Shown here in pieces: positions 53,695 to 63,244 of a stretch of 64,000 bases of DNA; position 1 is the stretch's first letter, and each line of letters begins with the position of its first letter. Source of the DNA: UBA1723 sp045642085 (lineage in GTDB: Bacteria > Bacteroidota > Bacteroidia > Bacteroidales > Paludibacteraceae); assembly GCA_045642085.1 (NCBI GenBank), contig JAZUIF010000131.1:1-64000 (forward strand), given 5' to 3'. The notes beneath the pieces were generated by a model. That model made no database searches. It worked only from the letters and a program-made list of their open reading frames with translations, and was not told the origin of the DNA. The position numbers and the translations under genes were made by a program.

Positions 53695-54452
53695 AGACAA
53701 TGAAAAACATAGTTCTATCGATCATATTGTCGCTATCTGTATTCAGTGCATGGGCAACAGCAGATAGCAGAATCATAGAAGGAAATGCAGCATATTCAAA
53801 CAACAAGTTTGACGAAGCCATTGCCAAATATGAGGATTTATTGAAGACACAGGAGAGTGCAGCCCTATATTATAATTTGGGCAACGCATACTATAAAACT
53901 GGAAAACTAGGAGCAGCCATTTTGAATTACGAAAGAGCTATTCTGTTGGATCCAAATGATGGAGATATCAGAACAAACCTTGAGTTGGCTAAAGCTCAGA
54001 CTGTCGACAAAGATGAGACAGCAGTTGACCAGTTGGCAATCTCAGAATGGATTCGTAGTTTTGTGAACCTATACAGTTCTGACGCTTGGGCAAAGATGTC
54101 TATCATCTTTTTCCTTCTAACTTTGGTAGGAGCATCTCTTTATCTATACGTTAAGTCAATAGCTGTACGTAAGATAGGGTTTGTCGGAGCAATTCTGACA
54201 TTCTTGGTATGTCTCGTAAGTTTCTTCAGTGCAAAGAGTGCCAAAGATAAAATCACAGCACACGAATATGCAATCGTATTCACTCCATCTGTGACAGCAA
54301 AGAGTTCTCCAAAGGACAATGCGACTGACGCTTTAGTACTTCATGAAGGTACAAAAGTAATGGTGAAACAGCAAGTTAAAGACTGGTATGAGATTGAAAC
54401 AAGCGGTGGACATAGAGCTTGGATCAAGACATCAGATGCAGAGAAGATTTAA
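53691..54452 (+). CDS. batE: BatE, TPR and SH3-domain protein
   Basis: A 253-residue protein: signal peptide (about 1-23, AWATAD), two or three TPR repeats (about 25-95, with ALYYNLGNAYYKTGKLGAAILNYERAI), two transmembrane helices (about 135-155 and 161-182) and a C-terminal bacterial SH3 domain (about 190-250, ending HRAWIKTSDAEKI). It closes the Bat cluster and is followed by a terminator 2 bases after the stop. Confidence 0.9.
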   Translation: MKTMKNIVLSIILSLSVFSAWATADSRIIEGNAAYSNNKFDEAIAKYEDLLKTQESAALYYNLGNAYYKTGKLGAAILNYERAILLDPNDGDIRTNLELAKAQTVDKDETAVDQLAISEWIRSFVNLYSSDAWAKMSIIFFLLTLVGASLYLYVKSIAVRKIGFVGAILTFLVCLVSFFSAKSAKDKITAHEYAIVFTPSVTAKSSPKDNATDALVLHEGTKVMVKQQVKDWYEIETSGGHRAWIKTSDAEKI

Positions 54453-54453
54453 T

Positions 54454-54501
54454 AAAATGCTAAATGCTAAATAAACATCAAAATTTAGTATTTAGCATTT
54501 T
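54454..54501 (+). terminator. Terminator of the Bat cluster
   Basis: A 19-base AT-rich stem with one mismatch (54454-54472 with 54483-54501), then TTAATT. Built from the repeated word AAATGCTAAATGCTAAAT. Confidence 0.75.
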
Positions 54502-54518
54502 TAATTCAGAATTGATTT

Positions 54519-55745
54519 ATGCATAATAATCTAAATAAATTAGTTGAACGCTTTTTCAACTACGTCAAGATTGACACCCAATCTGACGAAAACACTCACA
54601 CAACACCGTCGACAGCATCACAAGGTTATTTCGCAGAGATGTTGGCCAACGAATTGGAAGAACTTGGATTACAGGATGTACATATCAGTCGACACTCCAT
54701 CGTAACAGCTACTATCCCAGCCAACTGTGATTGTGACGCTCCAACAATCGGATTCATCGCCCACATGGATACAAGTCCAGAGACATCTGGTGCAAATGTA
54801 AAACCACAGGTGGTTAAGTTTGAAGGCGACACTCTAGTCATCAACGAGAAGCTTGACATCAAGATAAGTGCGAGAGAGTATAAAGAGCTAAACAACTACA
54901 TCGGAGAGGAGATAATCACATCCGATGGCACTACCCTACTTGGAGCTGACGATAAAGCAGGAATTGCAGAAATAGTGACAGCAGCTGAGTATCTAATTCA
55001 ACATCCAGAAGTAAAACACGGTAAGATACGTGTCGCCTTTACTCCAGACGAAGAGATTGGAGAGGGAGCAGACCATTTCAATGTAGAGAAATTTGGTGCT
55101 GATTTTGCTTACACACTTGACGGAGGCGGAGTAGGAGAAATAGAATATGAAAATTTCAACGCCGCAGCCGCAACAATCAAATTCACAGGACATAATATCC
55201 ATCCAGGATACGCATTGGGCAAGATGGTCAACGCCAACCGTCTTATCTCCGATTTCATGAATATGCTTCCAGAAGATGAGACTCCAGAGACAACAGACGG
55301 CTACAAAGGATTCTTCCACGTCACAGGAATGGAATCATCCGTGACTTCAGGGGAGATTAACCTAATCATCCGTGATTTCGATGAGAAGAGTTTTGTCGAC
55401 AGAAAAGAGTATTTGCAACGCGTGGTTGACGCTTTGAACGCTCATTATAAGAATGGCAAAGTCGAGTTGGAAATCAGAGACCAATATGCCAATATGAAGC
55501 AGGAGATTGAGAAAGTGCCACACGTTGTGGATAGAGCAATCAATGCGATGAAGACGCTCGACATCACACCGGTTGTAGTGCCAATTCGTGGAGGAACAGA
55601 TGGAGCTAGACTTTCATTCATGGGACTACCCTGCCCTAATCTGTTTGCTGGCGGACATAATTTCCATTCCAACACAGAATATGTCCCAGTGAAATCAATG
55701 AAAGCAGCGATGGACGTGATCATCGAAATTGCAAAATGTTGTTGA
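54519..55745 (+). CDS. pepT: Peptidase T, tripeptide aminopeptidase
   Basis: A 408-residue zinc aminopeptidase of the M20 family that removes the first residue from tripeptides in the cytoplasm. Metal-binding and catalytic segments are all present: FIAHMDTSPE (His and catalytic Asp), LLGADDKAGIAEI (bridging Asp), FTPDEEIGEGADHF (catalytic Glu pair), YTLDGGG and the C-terminal AGGHNFHSNTEYV His. Length is standard. The next gene starts 7 bases after its stop. Confidence 0.96.
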   Translation: MHNNLNKLVERFFNYVKIDTQSDENTHTTPSTASQGYFAEMLANELEELGLQDVHISRHSIVTATIPANCDCDAPTIGFIAHMDTSPETSGANVKPQVVKFEGDTLVINEKLDIKISAREYKELNNYIGEEIITSDGTTLLGADDKAGIAEIVTAAEYLIQHPEVKHGKIRVAFTPDEEIGEGADHFNVEKFGADFAYTLDGGGVGEIEYENFNAAAATIKFTGHNIHPGYALGKMVNANRLISDFMNMLPEDETPETTDGYKGFFHVTGMESSVTSGEINLIIRDFDEKSFVDRKEYLQRVVDALNAHYKNGKVELEIRDQYANMKQEIEKVPHVVDRAINAMKTLDITPVVVPIRGGTDGARLSFMGLPCPNLFAGGHNFHSNTEYVPVKSMKAAMDVIIEIAKCC

Positions 55746-55752
55746 TTAGACG

Positions 55753-56229
55753 ATGTTGGAAATCACTCTTGACATTGTAGAGCAATCGTTGGAGATTATT
55801 CACGGCAAAGATCCTCAGAATAAAGATGAGTTTTTCTTGAATCTTGCCGCAGTAAATCTTCTTAATGCAGCGGCAAAGAAAAAAGAGTTCAAGGGAGTTT
55901 TGCAATATAAATACATCAAACGGCAAGCCACATATCTTTTTTCTCTTTGGGTTGCAGACCATACACTAGCCGATGAAGCATCGTATGATATTGCCGACAA
56001 ATGTCTGTATATAAGATGCTATACGTTACAGTTTAGTTTCCATTTCATCTTCGACAAATACAAGCCGATTGAGGAATTTATTCATTCTGCCGACAATAAG
56101 GCGACGACATGGGATGGAGTCCGGCTACAACCGATTGCAGTCGACATTCTGAATGTCGCAGTCGACAATATAGATAATCCAGAATCAAATATTTTGGAAT
56201 ACATCAATGGAATAAAGAATAACGAATAA
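55753..56229 (+). CDS. Hypothetical protein after pepT
   Basis: A 158-residue soluble protein that I do not recognise. It is mainly helical by residue pattern, with LNLAAVNLLNAAAKKKEF and a central YIRCYTLQFSFHFIFDKY, has no signal peptide or membrane span, and ends acidic. It lies 7 bases after pepT, so it is probably co-transcribed, but there is no evidence for a shared function. Coding bias is like that of its neighbours and the frame is clean. Confidence 0.65.
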   Translation: MLEITLDIVEQSLEIIHGKDPQNKDEFFLNLAAVNLLNAAAKKKEFKGVLQYKYIKRQATYLFSLWVADHTLADEASYDIADKCLYIRCYTLQFSFHFIFDKYKPIEEFIHSADNKATTWDGVRLQPIAVDILNVAVDNIDNPESNILEYINGIKNNE

Positions 56230-56349
56230 CCGAAGTAAAAATCTTTGGATGTTTTAATATTCTTTTTACTACTATTAATGCAATAAAAACATAATGCTTA
56301 TCGTTATATAAACGAAAGTTAATGAAATTAATAATGCGATATTAAACAC

Positions 56350-58767
56350 ATGAAGTTTATTAAATCCACACTCTGCTCATTAGCAATGAGCACTGCAGTC
56401 GCAGCCACAGGTCAAACCAAGACCATCGCAGGATATGTGACTGATGCAAACTCAGGAGAAACTCTTATTGGAGCTTATGTTATGACTCCAGACGGAAAGA
56501 GAGGAACAGAGACTAACCAATACGGTTATTTCGTACTTACATTACCAGAAGGGCAAAATCAGATTATTGCGTCCTACGTAAGCTATTCAGAGAAACAATT
56601 GACTTTCAATTTGAAGAATGACACAACTGTCAGAATCAAACTGGAGCCAGACAACCAGTTGGAAGAGTTGGTCGTAACCGCAAAAGAGATAAAGAGAGAC
56701 CATAGATTAGAGGAGACAGTAATCAGTAAAGAGGTTATCTCTCCAGAACTTTTAAATGTGCTTCCCGCAATGCTTGGAGAGCCAGACCTTGTTAAGACTG
56801 TGCAAATGCTACCAGGAGTGCAGAGTGGTACAGAAGGTTCATCCGGACTATATGTACGTGGTGGGTCGCCAGATGAAAACCTAATTCTGCTTGATGATGT
56901 GCCAATTTACAATGTGACACACCTATTTGGATTCTTCTCCGTATTCAATTCAGATGCCATTAAGACTGTCAACCTACATAAAGGAGGCTTCCCTGCCCGA
57001 TTTGGAGGAAGACTCTCATCTGTGATGGACATCCACACTAAAGACGGAAACGACCAAGAGATTCACGGAGCCGCACAAATTGGTCTGCTATCATCTAAAT
57101 TCAGTCTTGAAGGACCAATAGTAAAAGAAAAAACAACATTCTTCGTGTCAGCAAGAAGAACATACTTTGATGTCTTATCAAAACCATTCATGCCAGACGA
57201 TGAAAAGTTTGGATACTTTTTCTGGGATTTGAACGCAAAACTCAGCCATAAATTCAACGACAAGCATCGTTTGTATTTCAGCATATATTCAGGTAGAGAC
57301 AAATTAAGTTTCGAAGAAGATGAAGAAAATTACGAATCAGAAATGGCTTTAGGATGGGGAAACCTCACATCCGCGCTTAGATGGAACTTCATGATTCACA
57401 ACAAACTGTTCATGAATACAACCGTCGCATTCTCAAAATACAAATTCTTTACCGAGTTTAGTGATGTAGACTACGACTTCCAAACACACAAGAAAGAGTA
57501 TGAGATGAACTTAAACTATACATCTCAAATCAAAGACTGGAGCTTTAAGAACACATTCACATACACTCCAAACAACAAACATGAGATAAAGTTTGGAGAA
57601 GCCCTCATTATGCACTCCTTCGAACCAGGAGAGCAAGGATTCTATCAAAAATGGGCTGAAGAAGAAGATTCGAATGGCAACGACTATAATACTGACACAA
57701 CAATCCACTCGTCAGTCAAGAAGCCGACAGAATGCAACCTATTCGTCGAGGATGAATTCAAGATAACCAAAAGAATAAATCTAAATATTGGTTTGCATGC
57801 GTCGCTCTTCAATGTCGACAATAAGACATACACATCAATAGAGCCACGTCTTTCATTCGCAGCTCATCCTACAGAAAAATTCACAATAAAAGCAGCATAC
57901 AGCAGAATGCGTCAGTATCTGCATCTATTGTCGAATTCGACAGTCGGATTACCAACAGACCTTTGGGTACCAGTGACAGGCGATATCAAACCAGTCAATT
58001 CTCACCAATCGGCAATAGGATTCGTGTTCGGCTTACCTAACGACTTCCTTTTTGCCATAGAAGGATACTATAAATCAATGGATAATATCATTGAATACAA
58101 AGAAGGAGCCAGCATGGTTTCCAACTCCGCATGGGAAGATAAAGTGGAAATGGGAAAAGGCAGGTCGAAAGGTGTAGAGATGATGTTGAAAAAAGAAGTT
58201 GGAAAGACAACAGGTTGGATAGCCTATACCTTGTCTAAATCAGAACGTCAATTCGACGAAATCAATCAAGGCAAATGGTTCCCATCCAACTATGACAGGA
58301 CACACGACATAAGCATCGTATTGAATCATAAATTCTCACAAAAAGTGGACATTGGAGCGACTTGGGTATTCGGTAGAGGTTATCCATTCACAATGAAGAC
58401 TCATTCAATTTTAGCAGCAAGTCTACATTATGATGACAACAGTGGCAATTTACCACCAATATACAACCAGAATGTTGTAAATACTTATGATGAGCATGAT
58501 TGTGACAACAGAGTCGATTTCACATCGAGCCGCAACAATTATCGTATGGAGAATTATCACAGACTTGACCTAGGCGTCAATTTCCATCGTCAGAAAGAAG
58601 GAAGTAAGATTAAGCGTCAACTATCTTGCAGTGTGTTTAATGTCTACAATCGACATAATCCATACATGTATCGATTTGAGACAGACAAAGAAGAAAACAG
58701 AAAGAAATTGATGAAACTTTCTATTTTCCCTATAATTCCATCAATCTCATATTCTATAAAATTTTAA
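56350..58767 (+). CDS. TonB-dependent outer-membrane receptor
   Basis: An 805-residue receptor: signal peptide (about 1-22), an N-terminal carboxypeptidase-regulatory-like domain (about 25-105, IAGYVTDANSGETLIGAYV), a plug (about 115-230, with LPGVQSGTEGSSGLYVRGGSPDENLILLDDVPI) and a 22-strand-type barrel ending in SYSIKF with the terminal Phe. It imports an unknown ligand with TonB energy. No SusD-like partner is present; instead it is paired with a DUF4249 lipoprotein 11 bases downstream, a combination common in Bacteroidota and sometimes linked to peptide or metal-complex uptake. Confidence 0.93.
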   Translation: MKFIKSTLCSLAMSTAVAATGQTKTIAGYVTDANSGETLIGAYVMTPDGKRGTETNQYGYFVLTLPEGQNQIIASYVSYSEKQLTFNLKNDTTVRIKLEPDNQLEELVVTAKEIKRDHRLEETVISKEVISPELLNVLPAMLGEPDLVKTVQMLPGVQSGTEGSSGLYVRGGSPDENLILLDDVPIYNVTHLFGFFSVFNSDAIKTVNLHKGGFPARFGGRLSSVMDIHTKDGNDQEIHGAAQIGLLSSKFSLEGPIVKEKTTFFVSARRTYFDVLSKPFMPDDEKFGYFFWDLNAKLSHKFNDKHRLYFSIYSGRDKLSFEEDEENYESEMALGWGNLTSALRWNFMIHNKLFMNTTVAFSKYKFFTEFSDVDYDFQTHKKEYEMNLNYTSQIKDWSFKNTFTYTPNNKHEIKFGEALIMHSFEPGEQGFYQKWAEEEDSNGNDYNTDTTIHSSVKKPTECNLFVEDEFKITKRINLNIGLHASLFNVDNKTYTSIEPRLSFAAHPTEKFTIKAAYSRMRQYLHLLSNSTVGLPTDLWVPVTGDIKPVNSHQSAIGFVFGLPNDFLFAIEGYYKSMDNIIEYKEGASMVSNSAWEDKVEMGKGRSKGVEMMLKKEVGKTTGWIAYTLSKSERQFDEINQGKWFPSNYDRTHDISIVLNHKFSQKVDIGATWVFGRGYPFTMKTHSILAASLHYDDNSGNLPPIYNQNVVNTYDEHDCDNRVDFTSSRNNYRMENYHRLDLGVNFHRQKEGSKIKRQLSCSVFNVYNRHNPYMYRFETDKEENRKKLMKLSIFPIIPSISYSIKF

Positions 58768-58778
58768 AAAATAATACA

Positions 58779-59879
58779 ATGAAAAAGCTAGCAGCTCTAT
58801 TATATATTTTCCTTTTTATCTTTACTGCTTGTGAAGAGGAAGTCGACTATTACGATTTGGGGGTTAAAAACTTCATTGTGGTAAATGGTCAGTTTATAGA
58901 CGGAGAAACACCTTGGTGCCAAGTGTCGAAAAGTGATATAATCTTTGAGCAAATCAAAAACAAAATCACTCCAGTAGTATTTCTTCCGGATGCAAATGTC
59001 TCAGTTACAGAAGGGAATGTAGATTATAAATATGTTGTCCAAGGAAACAATGCTTTGATGAAAGCAGAAGGATTGAAAGCAAAAGCAGGAGAAACATATA
59101 CATTGAGAGCAAAATCAAACGGCTTTGACGATGTATACACTACTGTAAGTATACCAAGCAAACCCAAAGCTGAATTCAAACTTATCAGTGTAGAAAAACA
59201 AAAAAGGGAGCAATCCTTCTATGATATATATGAAGATATATATGGTGATTGTGACAGGTACAGAATAACCTATGAGCTCAACATAGAGGACGATCCTAAC
59301 ACTGAAGACTATTATCAGATTCTATTCCACGCAAACACCAAATATTACGTATACGATTACTCAATAGATACAGTCCGCGGTTATTGGTTAGATGGCTATT
59401 GGTGGGTAGAGGATGAGAATGGTCCAGATGTAATTTATACGTCAAATCCAATTCCGATAGACTCTACATCTGAATACGTAGAACACACTGGGCTACTTTA
59501 TTCAAATGACCCTATAATGAATTGGAATCAAAGCAAATCCGACTACAATCTATTTGATGATTTCGATTTTAATCTATATGATCTTTTCGATGATAAATTG
59601 TTCAATGGTCAAACATCAAAAATCAGATTCACCATAGGTGTATTAGGCAATTATGAATTTACTGATTTAAACTTCAAAGACCCTGTTTACTATGAGTTGC
59701 GTCACATTAATAAAGAGATGTATTTGTACTATCGTACACTCCAGAAAGTGCAAAACGACGATATGATGGGATCTTTGTCGCCAAACATGCTCTATTGCAA
59801 TGTGCAGAACGGTGCAGGATTGGTTGCCGCATGGTCTAGTATAAAGAAACAACTAGAGATTCCAGAGCTTCCAAAATGA
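58779..59879 (+). CDS. DUF4249 lipoprotein, receptor partner
   Basis: A 366-residue lipoprotein with lipobox FTACEEE (Cys about 18) and the DUF4249 pattern: FIVVNGQFIDGETPWCQVSKS, then PVVFLPDANVSVTEG and a beta-sandwich (KAEGLKAKAGETYTLRAKSNGF). A second, Tyr/Asp-rich region (about 150-365) carries RFTIGVLGNYEF and the final strand. DUF4249 proteins accompany TonB receptors and are presumed surface ligand-binding partners, in the way SusD is for sugars. It ends at a two-way terminator. Confidence 0.88.
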   Translation: MKKLAALLYIFLFIFTACEEEVDYYDLGVKNFIVVNGQFIDGETPWCQVSKSDIIFEQIKNKITPVVFLPDANVSVTEGNVDYKYVVQGNNALMKAEGLKAKAGETYTLRAKSNGFDDVYTTVSIPSKPKAEFKLISVEKQKREQSFYDIYEDIYGDCDRYRITYELNIEDDPNTEDYYQILFHANTKYYVYDYSIDTVRGYWLDGYWWVEDENGPDVIYTSNPIPIDSTSEYVEHTGLLYSNDPIMNWNQSKSDYNLFDDFDFNLYDLFDDKLFNGQTSKIRFTIGVLGNYEFTDLNFKDPVYYELRHINKEMYLYYRTLQKVQNDDMMGSLSPNMLYCNVQNGAGLVAAWSSIKKQLEIPELPK

Positions 59880-59903
59880 TAGTTGTATAATCGTTAAGAT
59901 AAG

Positions 59904-59939
59904 AAAATAGCCAACCGCTTTATTGCAGTTGGCTATTTT
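59904..59939. terminator. Bidirectional terminator
   Basis: AAAATAGCCAAC (59904-59915) pairs with GTTGGCTATTTT (59928-59939); T-run on the plus side and A-run on the other. It separates the TonB pair from the convergent dynamin/LRAT operon. Confidence 0.9.
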
Positions 59940-59941
59940 CT

Positions 59942-60346
59942 TTATTGCTTGAATTTTATATCTGGCGACTTAAACCAAATGGTGGAATGATCATCTTGAT
60001 TCACCATTGGAATCTCACCAGGCTGACAAAGTTTATACACCTCATTATTGATATAATCACTCAAGTTGGAGACATTTCCTTTATTGGCCCCAAAATTAAG
60101 AAGATTTAGAATCGAGCTCGACGACGATTCCACCACGACCTTAGATTCTTGACTACTCATAGCGACAACCTTCACCTTGATCTTCTCAGAGAAAGGAGAT
60201 AGCCAAGATCCATTACGAGCCTCAACAACGAACAAATCGTCATTGCAGTCGACGGAAGAAAATCCCGTCTGCTTACTAAAAAGCCTCGTCACCGCCGTAT
60301 AGACAGTACGGGCATTATGTGGAAATTCAAGAGTGGTGGATTGCAT
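59942..60346 (-). CDS. Small unknown protein, last gene of the dynamin/LRAT operon
   Basis: A 134-residue soluble protein without signal or membrane segment. The pattern (LEFPHNARTVYTAVTRLF, a strand pair with ARNGSWLSPFSEKIKVKV, then FGANKGNVSNLSDYI) resembles small alpha/beta domains in which a G-x-S...SPxGE-K-I strand and a G-x-N-x-x-N-V helix are conserved; I cannot name the family. Its ATG shares one base with the LRAT gene's stop (TAATG), so translation is coupled and the two products probably work together. Confidence 0.7.
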   Translation of the reverse strand: MQSTTLEFPHNARTVYTAVTRLFSKQTGFSSVDCNDDLFVVEARNGSWLSPFSEKIKVKVVAMSSQESKVVVESSSSSILNLLNFGANKGNVSNLSDYINNEVYKLCQPGEIPMVNQDDHSTIWFKSPDIKFKQ

Positions 60347-60831
60347 TATTTGGGCAATTGAGATCTATTATAAAACGATTGTACTTTCTTATCGTCCTGC
60401 TGGAAAAGAACAAATGCGATATCTTTCAAATCCCTTACGATACTTCCTTTCGGGAATATCTCGTCGACAACACTATCAACAAAGAGTTTTTGATGCGACA
60501 CAAGTTTACCACATCTGCACCAGTTAGCGAAATGCTCACAATTATTGCTAAGCAGATTGTAAGTGCCGAGTTTTGTGCCGATTGACATTCGTGCTCGTCG
60601 GACTATCTCATCCCCCTCAAACAACGGTTTCTCCTGAGTATCAACTGACACTAGATCGCCTTTAGAGAATTGTGAGAACGACGTTTCTATAACATCAGCA
60701 GAGTCCGCATCAAGTTCATATTCACTTGTAGAACAAAAATGCACTACCCTATTGTCCCCAACGTAAACACCGTAGTGGAAATAGAATCCGCGAAAAGCAC
60801 GGATAATGGAACCTGGAAGAAGTTTGTCCAT
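60346..60831 (-). CDS. LRAT/NC-domain papain-like protein
   Basis: A 161-residue protein of the LRAT (lecithin-retinol acyltransferase/NC) group, a circularly permuted NlpC/P60-like thiol fold that in other members transfers or releases acyl chains from phospholipids. Motifs: FHYGVYVG with His19, VVHF with His31 and the catalytic NNCEHFANWC with Cys98, all in the expected order. No signal peptide, so it acts in the cytoplasm, possibly at the membrane surface. It is in an operon with two dynamin-like GTPases, which suggests lipid-directed activity. Confidence 0.88.
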   Translation of the reverse strand: MDKLLPGSIIRAFRGFYFHYGVYVGDNRVVHFCSTSEYELDADSADVIETSFSQFSKGDLVSVDTQEKPLFEGDEIVRRARMSIGTKLGTYNLLSNNCEHFANWCRCGKLVSHQKLFVDSVVDEIFPKGSIVRDLKDIAFVLFQQDDKKVQSFYNRSQLPK

Positions 60832-60848
60832 AATAAAATATAAATATC

Positions 60849-60873
60849 ATAATCCCAATATATTTGGGATTAT
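60849..60873 (-). other. Intra-operon hairpin
   Basis: Perfect 10-base stem ATAATCCCAA / TTGGGATTAT around TATAT, placed immediately after the stop of the 67-codon gene and 18 bases before the LRAT start. On the minus strand it is followed by GATATTTATATTTTATT, so it may act as a partial terminator or mRNA processing site. Confidence 0.55.
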
Positions 60874-61076
60874 TAACTGACATTCTGTATTATTCTTATT
60901 CCTTTTAGTAAAGCATTGGCATATTTTATTGCCTTTCCTGAAACAGTATTATTTTTATTATAAACTGAGATATAAGCATTAACATTATATGTTGTTCCAC
61001 ACCAAGTTAGACAGTTCATTATATCATACCATTCCTCATCTGAAAATAGATGCCAAATGGTCTTGAACTCAAGCAT
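60873..61076 (-). CDS. Small hypothetical protein between dynamin and LRAT genes
   Basis: A 67-residue open frame on the operon's strand, 30 bases after the dynamin gene and 41 before the LRAT gene. The product (with IWHLFSDEEWYDIMNCL and YNVNAYISVYNKN) looks like a small globular protein with Trp, Cys and Tyr. I recognise no family. No strong ribosome binding site precedes the ATG, and codons upstream stay open for ten residues, so the start is uncertain. Confidence 0.5.
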   Translation of the reverse strand: MLEFKTIWHLFSDEEWYDIMNCLTWCGTTYNVNAYISVYNKNNTVSGKAIKYANALLKGIRIIQNVS

Positions 61077-61106
61077 ATTATAACAAATAAGACAACCATA
61101 TTTAGA

Positions 61107-63221
61107 TTATGACATTCTAAATTTTTTCACAACCTCAAGACCATTAATTTCCTCCAATTGTGCTTTTATTGCATCAACTTTTGACTGCAAAGAAACAATG
61201 TTTTCCTCCGCATTCTTCTTAATTTTGTCTCTTTCATCTTTCTTATCTATGATTTTTTGAAGATTTTCTTGAATTGGGTTCAAGCATTCTTCAATTGCAA
61301 TTTTTTTTGCATTACTAATGACGGTTTCTTTCTCATCCATAAGATTACTCAAGAAGTAAGACGGATCAAATGACTTCTTAAAATCATCTACTTTGTCCCT
61401 ATACTTCTGACGCATCCCTTCCTGACGCAAGAAATCAATACCAGTCTTAATTCCTAGACCTATCAAGCCTCCTCCAAAAACGACCAAACCATTAACTACC
61501 CCACGAGACATAAATTCATCTTCCTTAAACGACTTGTCAACAGAACTTTCTTTAGAATTACCAAAATCGAATGCTTTTTTTAGGTCTCTTACTATGTCAT
61601 CTGTATCAAAATCATCTAAATAATCAATAATCAAATCTGACAAATCATCCACAAAGTCATTGGATGTTTTACGCATCACTTTTTTCGCTTTATCGTTTAT
61701 TTCATCGAGCTTAAAAACAAGATCTCGTTCTACAAGTTTTTCCTGAATATAATTTAGATCACGCTCTAACTTGTCTTTGCTTGAATTCTGGAGAACCCCC
61801 CAATCATCTATACGACGATACATCTGTTTAACTGCAGCATCGAGCATATCATCCAATTCTCGTTTTCCTGAATTTGAGATACTTTTTAGAGCATCATCCA
61901 AATCATCTCCAAGACCTTCAATCTTTCTATTGGCCTTTTTGATTACTTTTTGAATTGCAGCCATCTCATCCTCTAGTTGGTCATCCGGTTTACTACAATC
62001 TCTTAACACTGCAGTTTCTTTTGCCAAACTAGACAATAAACCACTCTGTATTGATTCTCCTGTTTGTAGAATTCTTGTAATAGGTTTTCTAAAAAGAATC
62101 TCAGCTTTATCTTCAGTTAACATTTTTTTGATTTTGCAGACCATCTTTTCAAAATTAGACAATTCATGCAAATCTTTTTGTGATGATTTACCAAAATCCT
62201 TATACAACTTATTCAAATGAAAATTCTTATCGTTATCAGCAGTTATGACAGACATAGGTAAAAGTGACAACATCTCCATTTGTGCTGAGATGCAAATAGG
62301 ATCTATACTATCACCAAATGCTTTTCCGATCATAGGATCACCACAATTCTCTAAAGCCAGAGTCAACTGATCCCTTACATAAGCAGTCATTTCCTCCTCT
62401 GTCTCTCCATTACTTAACGGCAGATCATATTTATTGACAGCGATCAATACTTTACCAACTCCACACTTGCGGACATTGTCGAAAAGGATTGCATTATCTT
62501 CTTTTGAAAATGGTTGGTTTGCATACAACATCATCAAAACTGCATCCGCACGTTTCAAGAAATCCTTGGTACGTTCCTCTCGAGATTGAATAGGATCATT
62601 AAATCCGGGAGTATCAACGATTTCCACTCCTTTAAGATAATCTGCTGGATATTCTATATTTACAGACTTTGTAATAGATACATATTTGCCTTCAGCACCA
62701 ACATATTCTATAAGTTTATCCAAACTATCGCTTTGAGTTTTACCCAACAGACCATTCAATTGATCACCCAATCTTTTTGATTGAGCAACAAGTTCCTTGG
62801 CTGCTTTAATCTTAGATGTCTGAACAGGATCATCCTTAAACTCTTCAATATCTAAAGCAGATGCATTTAGTTGTTCCTGCCATTCATCAGCAGTATAAAA
62901 CTCTGCTGTCAATTTTTCTGAAGTGCCGTATGTAATAACAGTCAATGCGGCGGTCATTGGAGTCGTTGCAGCAGGAAGTACCTCTTTACCAAAAACAAAT
63001 GCATTTAGGAAAGTACTCTTACCACATTTCATCTGACCGATTACGCCAATGGTTAGCCTATCACTCTCTATGGCAGTTTTAATTTGTTCAGAAACCGATG
63101 ATTTACCTTCTTTCTGTGATGCTACATCTTCATCTTTCCACCATCCAAAAGAATCCGCTTTTGAAACAAGTTCTAGCAAACCTGTTTTGTTCTTCTGAAT
63201 ATCTTGAAATATATTACTCAT
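61107..63221 (-). CDS. Dynamin-like GTPase 1
   Basis: A 704-residue bacterial dynamin-like protein. GTPase motifs: G1 GQMKCGKST (about 59-67), G2 Thr in AATTPMTAALTV, G3 DTPGFND (about 202), G4 NKYD (about 261). Long helical stalk segments follow (about 370-560), then a hydrophobic, Gly-rich stretch (about 574-598, VNGLVVFGGGLIGLGI) suited to membrane insertion, and a C-terminal coiled coil. Dynamin-like proteins bind and reshape or seal membranes by GTP-driven assembly. It follows dynamin 2 after 23 bases; paired, unequal dynamins are typical of bacterial systems. Confidence 0.9.
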   Translation of the reverse strand: MSNIFQDIQKNKTGLLELVSKADSFGWWKDEDVASQKEGKSSVSEQIKTAIESDRLTIGVIGQMKCGKSTFLNAFVFGKEVLPAATTPMTAALTVITYGTSEKLTAEFYTADEWQEQLNASALDIEEFKDDPVQTSKIKAAKELVAQSKRLGDQLNGLLGKTQSDSLDKLIEYVGAEGKYVSITKSVNIEYPADYLKGVEIVDTPGFNDPIQSREERTKDFLKRADAVLMMLYANQPFSKEDNAILFDNVRKCGVGKVLIAVNKYDLPLSNGETEEEMTAYVRDQLTLALENCGDPMIGKAFGDSIDPICISAQMEMLSLLPMSVITADNDKNFHLNKLYKDFGKSSQKDLHELSNFEKMVCKIKKMLTEDKAEILFRKPITRILQTGESIQSGLLSSLAKETAVLRDCSKPDDQLEDEMAAIQKVIKKANRKIEGLGDDLDDALKSISNSGKRELDDMLDAAVKQMYRRIDDWGVLQNSSKDKLERDLNYIQEKLVERDLVFKLDEINDKAKKVMRKTSNDFVDDLSDLIIDYLDDFDTDDIVRDLKKAFDFGNSKESSVDKSFKEDEFMSRGVVNGLVVFGGGLIGLGIKTGIDFLRQEGMRQKYRDKVDDFKKSFDPSYFLSNLMDEKETVISNAKKIAIEECLNPIQENLQKIIDKKDERDKIKKNAEENIVSLQSKVDAIKAQLEEINGLEVVKKFRMS

Positions 63222-63244
63222 AATAATTATATTTTGTTAGTCAA

